41,383 bases of DNA from Neorhizobium tomejilense (GTDB taxonomy: Bacteria > Pseudomonadota > Alphaproteobacteria > Rhizobiales > Rhizobiaceae), in NCBI GenBank assembly GCA_002968845.1, contig PVBG01000037.1:1-41383 (forward strand), given 5' to 3'. The position numbers were made by a program, and so were the translations under genes. Each line of letters opens with the position of its first letter. Within the stretch, counting starts at the first letter, position 1. This document shows positions 40,400-41,383 of the stretch, one piece after another. The notes beneath the pieces are model-generated. The model saw only the letters and a list, made by a program, of their open reading frames with translations. It was not told the origin of the DNA and ran no database searches.

Positions 40400-41383
40400 T
40401 CAATGGGCAATCCCGGCAATGGCGCGGGCAAAATCCTGCGCCTCGAAGGGTTCGAGATCGTCGACACCCTCGCCGACACCGATGAAATAGACCGGCAGCT
40501 TGTGCTTGGCGGCAATCGCCACCAGGATGCCGCCGCGCGCCGTACCGTCGAGCTTCGTCATGATAAGCCCGCTGACCCCCGCAACGTTCCGGAAAATCTC
40601 GACCTGGTTCATGGCGTTCTGGCCGGTCGTGGCGTCCAGCGTCTGCAGCACGGTGTGCGGGGCGTCGGGATCGAGCTTGCCGAGCACGCGGACGATCTTT
40701 TCGAGTTCGGCCATCAGCTCGGTGCGGTTCTGCAGCCGGCCGGCGGTATCGATGATCAGCACATCGCTCTTGTTGGCGCGCGCCTGCTCGTAGGCGTCAT
40801 AAGCAAGGCTGGCCGCATCGGCGCCGAGCTTGGTCCCGACAAACCCCGAGCCAGTGCGGTCCGCCCAGATCTTCAGCTGCTCGATCGCGGCGGCGCGGAA
40901 CGTGTCGCCGGCAGCGAGCATGACCTTGAGGCCGGAGCCGGAGAGTTTTGCCGCGAGCTTGCCGATCGTCGTGGTCTTGCCGGTGCCGTTGACGCCGACG
41001 ACAAGGATGACATGCGGCTTGTGATTGAGATCGAGCGCCAGCGGTTTGGCAACCGGGCCTAAAACCCTGGTGATCTCTTCGGCCATGATCCGAGACACGT
41101 CTTCGCCGGTCACGTCCTTGCCGTAGCGCTCGGAGGACAGCGCCCCGGTGACACGCATGGCTGTCTCGACCCCGAGATCGGCCTGGATCAGCAGGTCTTC
41201 GAGCTGTTCCAGCGTTTCCTCGTCCAGCTTGCGCTTGGTAAAGAGCGCGCTGATCTGGCCCGAGAGCTGCGACGACGTGCGCGCAAGGCCGGCGCGCAGG
41301 CGCTGGAACCAGGTGAGCTTCGCAGCCGGCGCCACAGGTTCGGGCGTGGGTTCCGGGCGGGCGGTGGAGAAGCCCTTGGGGAG
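40400..41383 (-). CDS. ftsY: Signal recognition particle receptor FtsY, 5' partial
   Basis: 327 residues are visible; the frame runs off the window edge, so the acidic A domain and start lie outside. The visible part has the four-helix N domain (about nt 41300-41050 on the minus strand) and the GTPase G domain with G1 GVNGTGKTTT, G3 DTAGR, and G4 TKLDG. FtsY receives SRP-ribosome complexes at the membrane. An in-frame GTG at 41335 is not the true start; proline-rich linker sequence continues upstream of it. It is the first gene of an ftsY-yciB-DUF2585 cluster. Confidence 0.97.
   Translation of the reverse strand, partial: LPKGFSTARPEPTPEPVAPAAKLTWFQRLRAGLARTSSQLSGQISALFTKRKLDEETLEQLEDLLIQADLGVETAMRVTGALSSERYGKDVTGEDVSRIMAEEITRVLGPVAKPLALDLNHKPHVILVVGVNGTGKTTTIGKLAAKLSGSGLKVMLAAGDTFRAAAIEQLKIWADRTGSGFVGTKLGADAASLAYDAYEQARANKSDVLIIDTAGRLQNRTELMAELEKIVRVLGKLDPDAPHTVLQTLDATTGQNAMNQVEIFRNVAGVSGLIMTKLDGTARGGILVAIAAKHKLPVYFIGVGEGVDDLEPFEAQDFARAIAGIAH

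Overview
The window is high-GC alphaproteobacterial chromosome and almost certainly comes from a member of the Rhizobiaceae (Rhizobium, Agrobacterium or Sinorhizobium group). This rests on the protein sequences and on gene order: a mitofilin-like gene followed by hemY at the left end, and acnA, ccmABCD-ccmG, a DUF2585 (UPF0314) gene, yciB/ispZ and ftsY at the right end, an order typical of this family. Most of it is core housekeeping DNA. There is no prophage, insertion sequence, CRISPR array, rRNA or tRNA that I can recognise. I could not run searches, so family names come from motifs and recall.

Left part (1-9.4 kb): the 3' end of a mitofilin-like membrane protein gene, hemY, a TerB-like gene and a class I glutamine amidotransferase gene lie head to tail. 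They meet a convergent MFS exporter. A YggT-DUF167 pair follows, then three minus-strand genes: ppa, a GNAT acetyltransferase and typA/bipA. A consensus CtrA-type box sits upstream of the acetyltransferase.

Middle part (9.4-25 kb): an M3 oligopeptidase and an unknown 140-residue protein diverge from a region with CtrA-like half sites. A LysE exporter diverges from a MarR regulator-Bcr/CflA MFS pair. Then come argG, an orphan ParD-type antitoxin diverging from an SDR-LysE pair, an ECF42-type sigma factor overlapping its DGPF/YciI partner, rlmN, and an IalB-family secreted protein diverging from a second ECF sigma factor with no adjacent anti-sigma factor. YkvA, PhhB, ThpR and a TesA-like esterase follow, and the esterase diverges from a YbbA-YbbP-type ABC transporter.

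Right part (25-41 kb): the ABC transporter, a Bax inhibitor-1 family membrane protein, a phosphinothricin acetyltransferase-like GNAT, DUF2794, DUF1223 and TauE/SafE genes, then acnA diverging from the cytochrome c maturation operon ccmABCDG. The operon is interrupted between ccmA and ccmB by a 207-bp element with two 45-bp inverted arms. A minus-strand ftsY-yciB-DUF2585 cluster closes the window, with ftsY cut by the edge.

No clear new multi-gene system is visible. The points most worth a second look are the inverted repeat inside the ccm operon, the CtrA-like boxes, the orphan antitoxin, the partnerless ECF sigma factor, and a nested palindromic intergenic segment at 30.6 kb.
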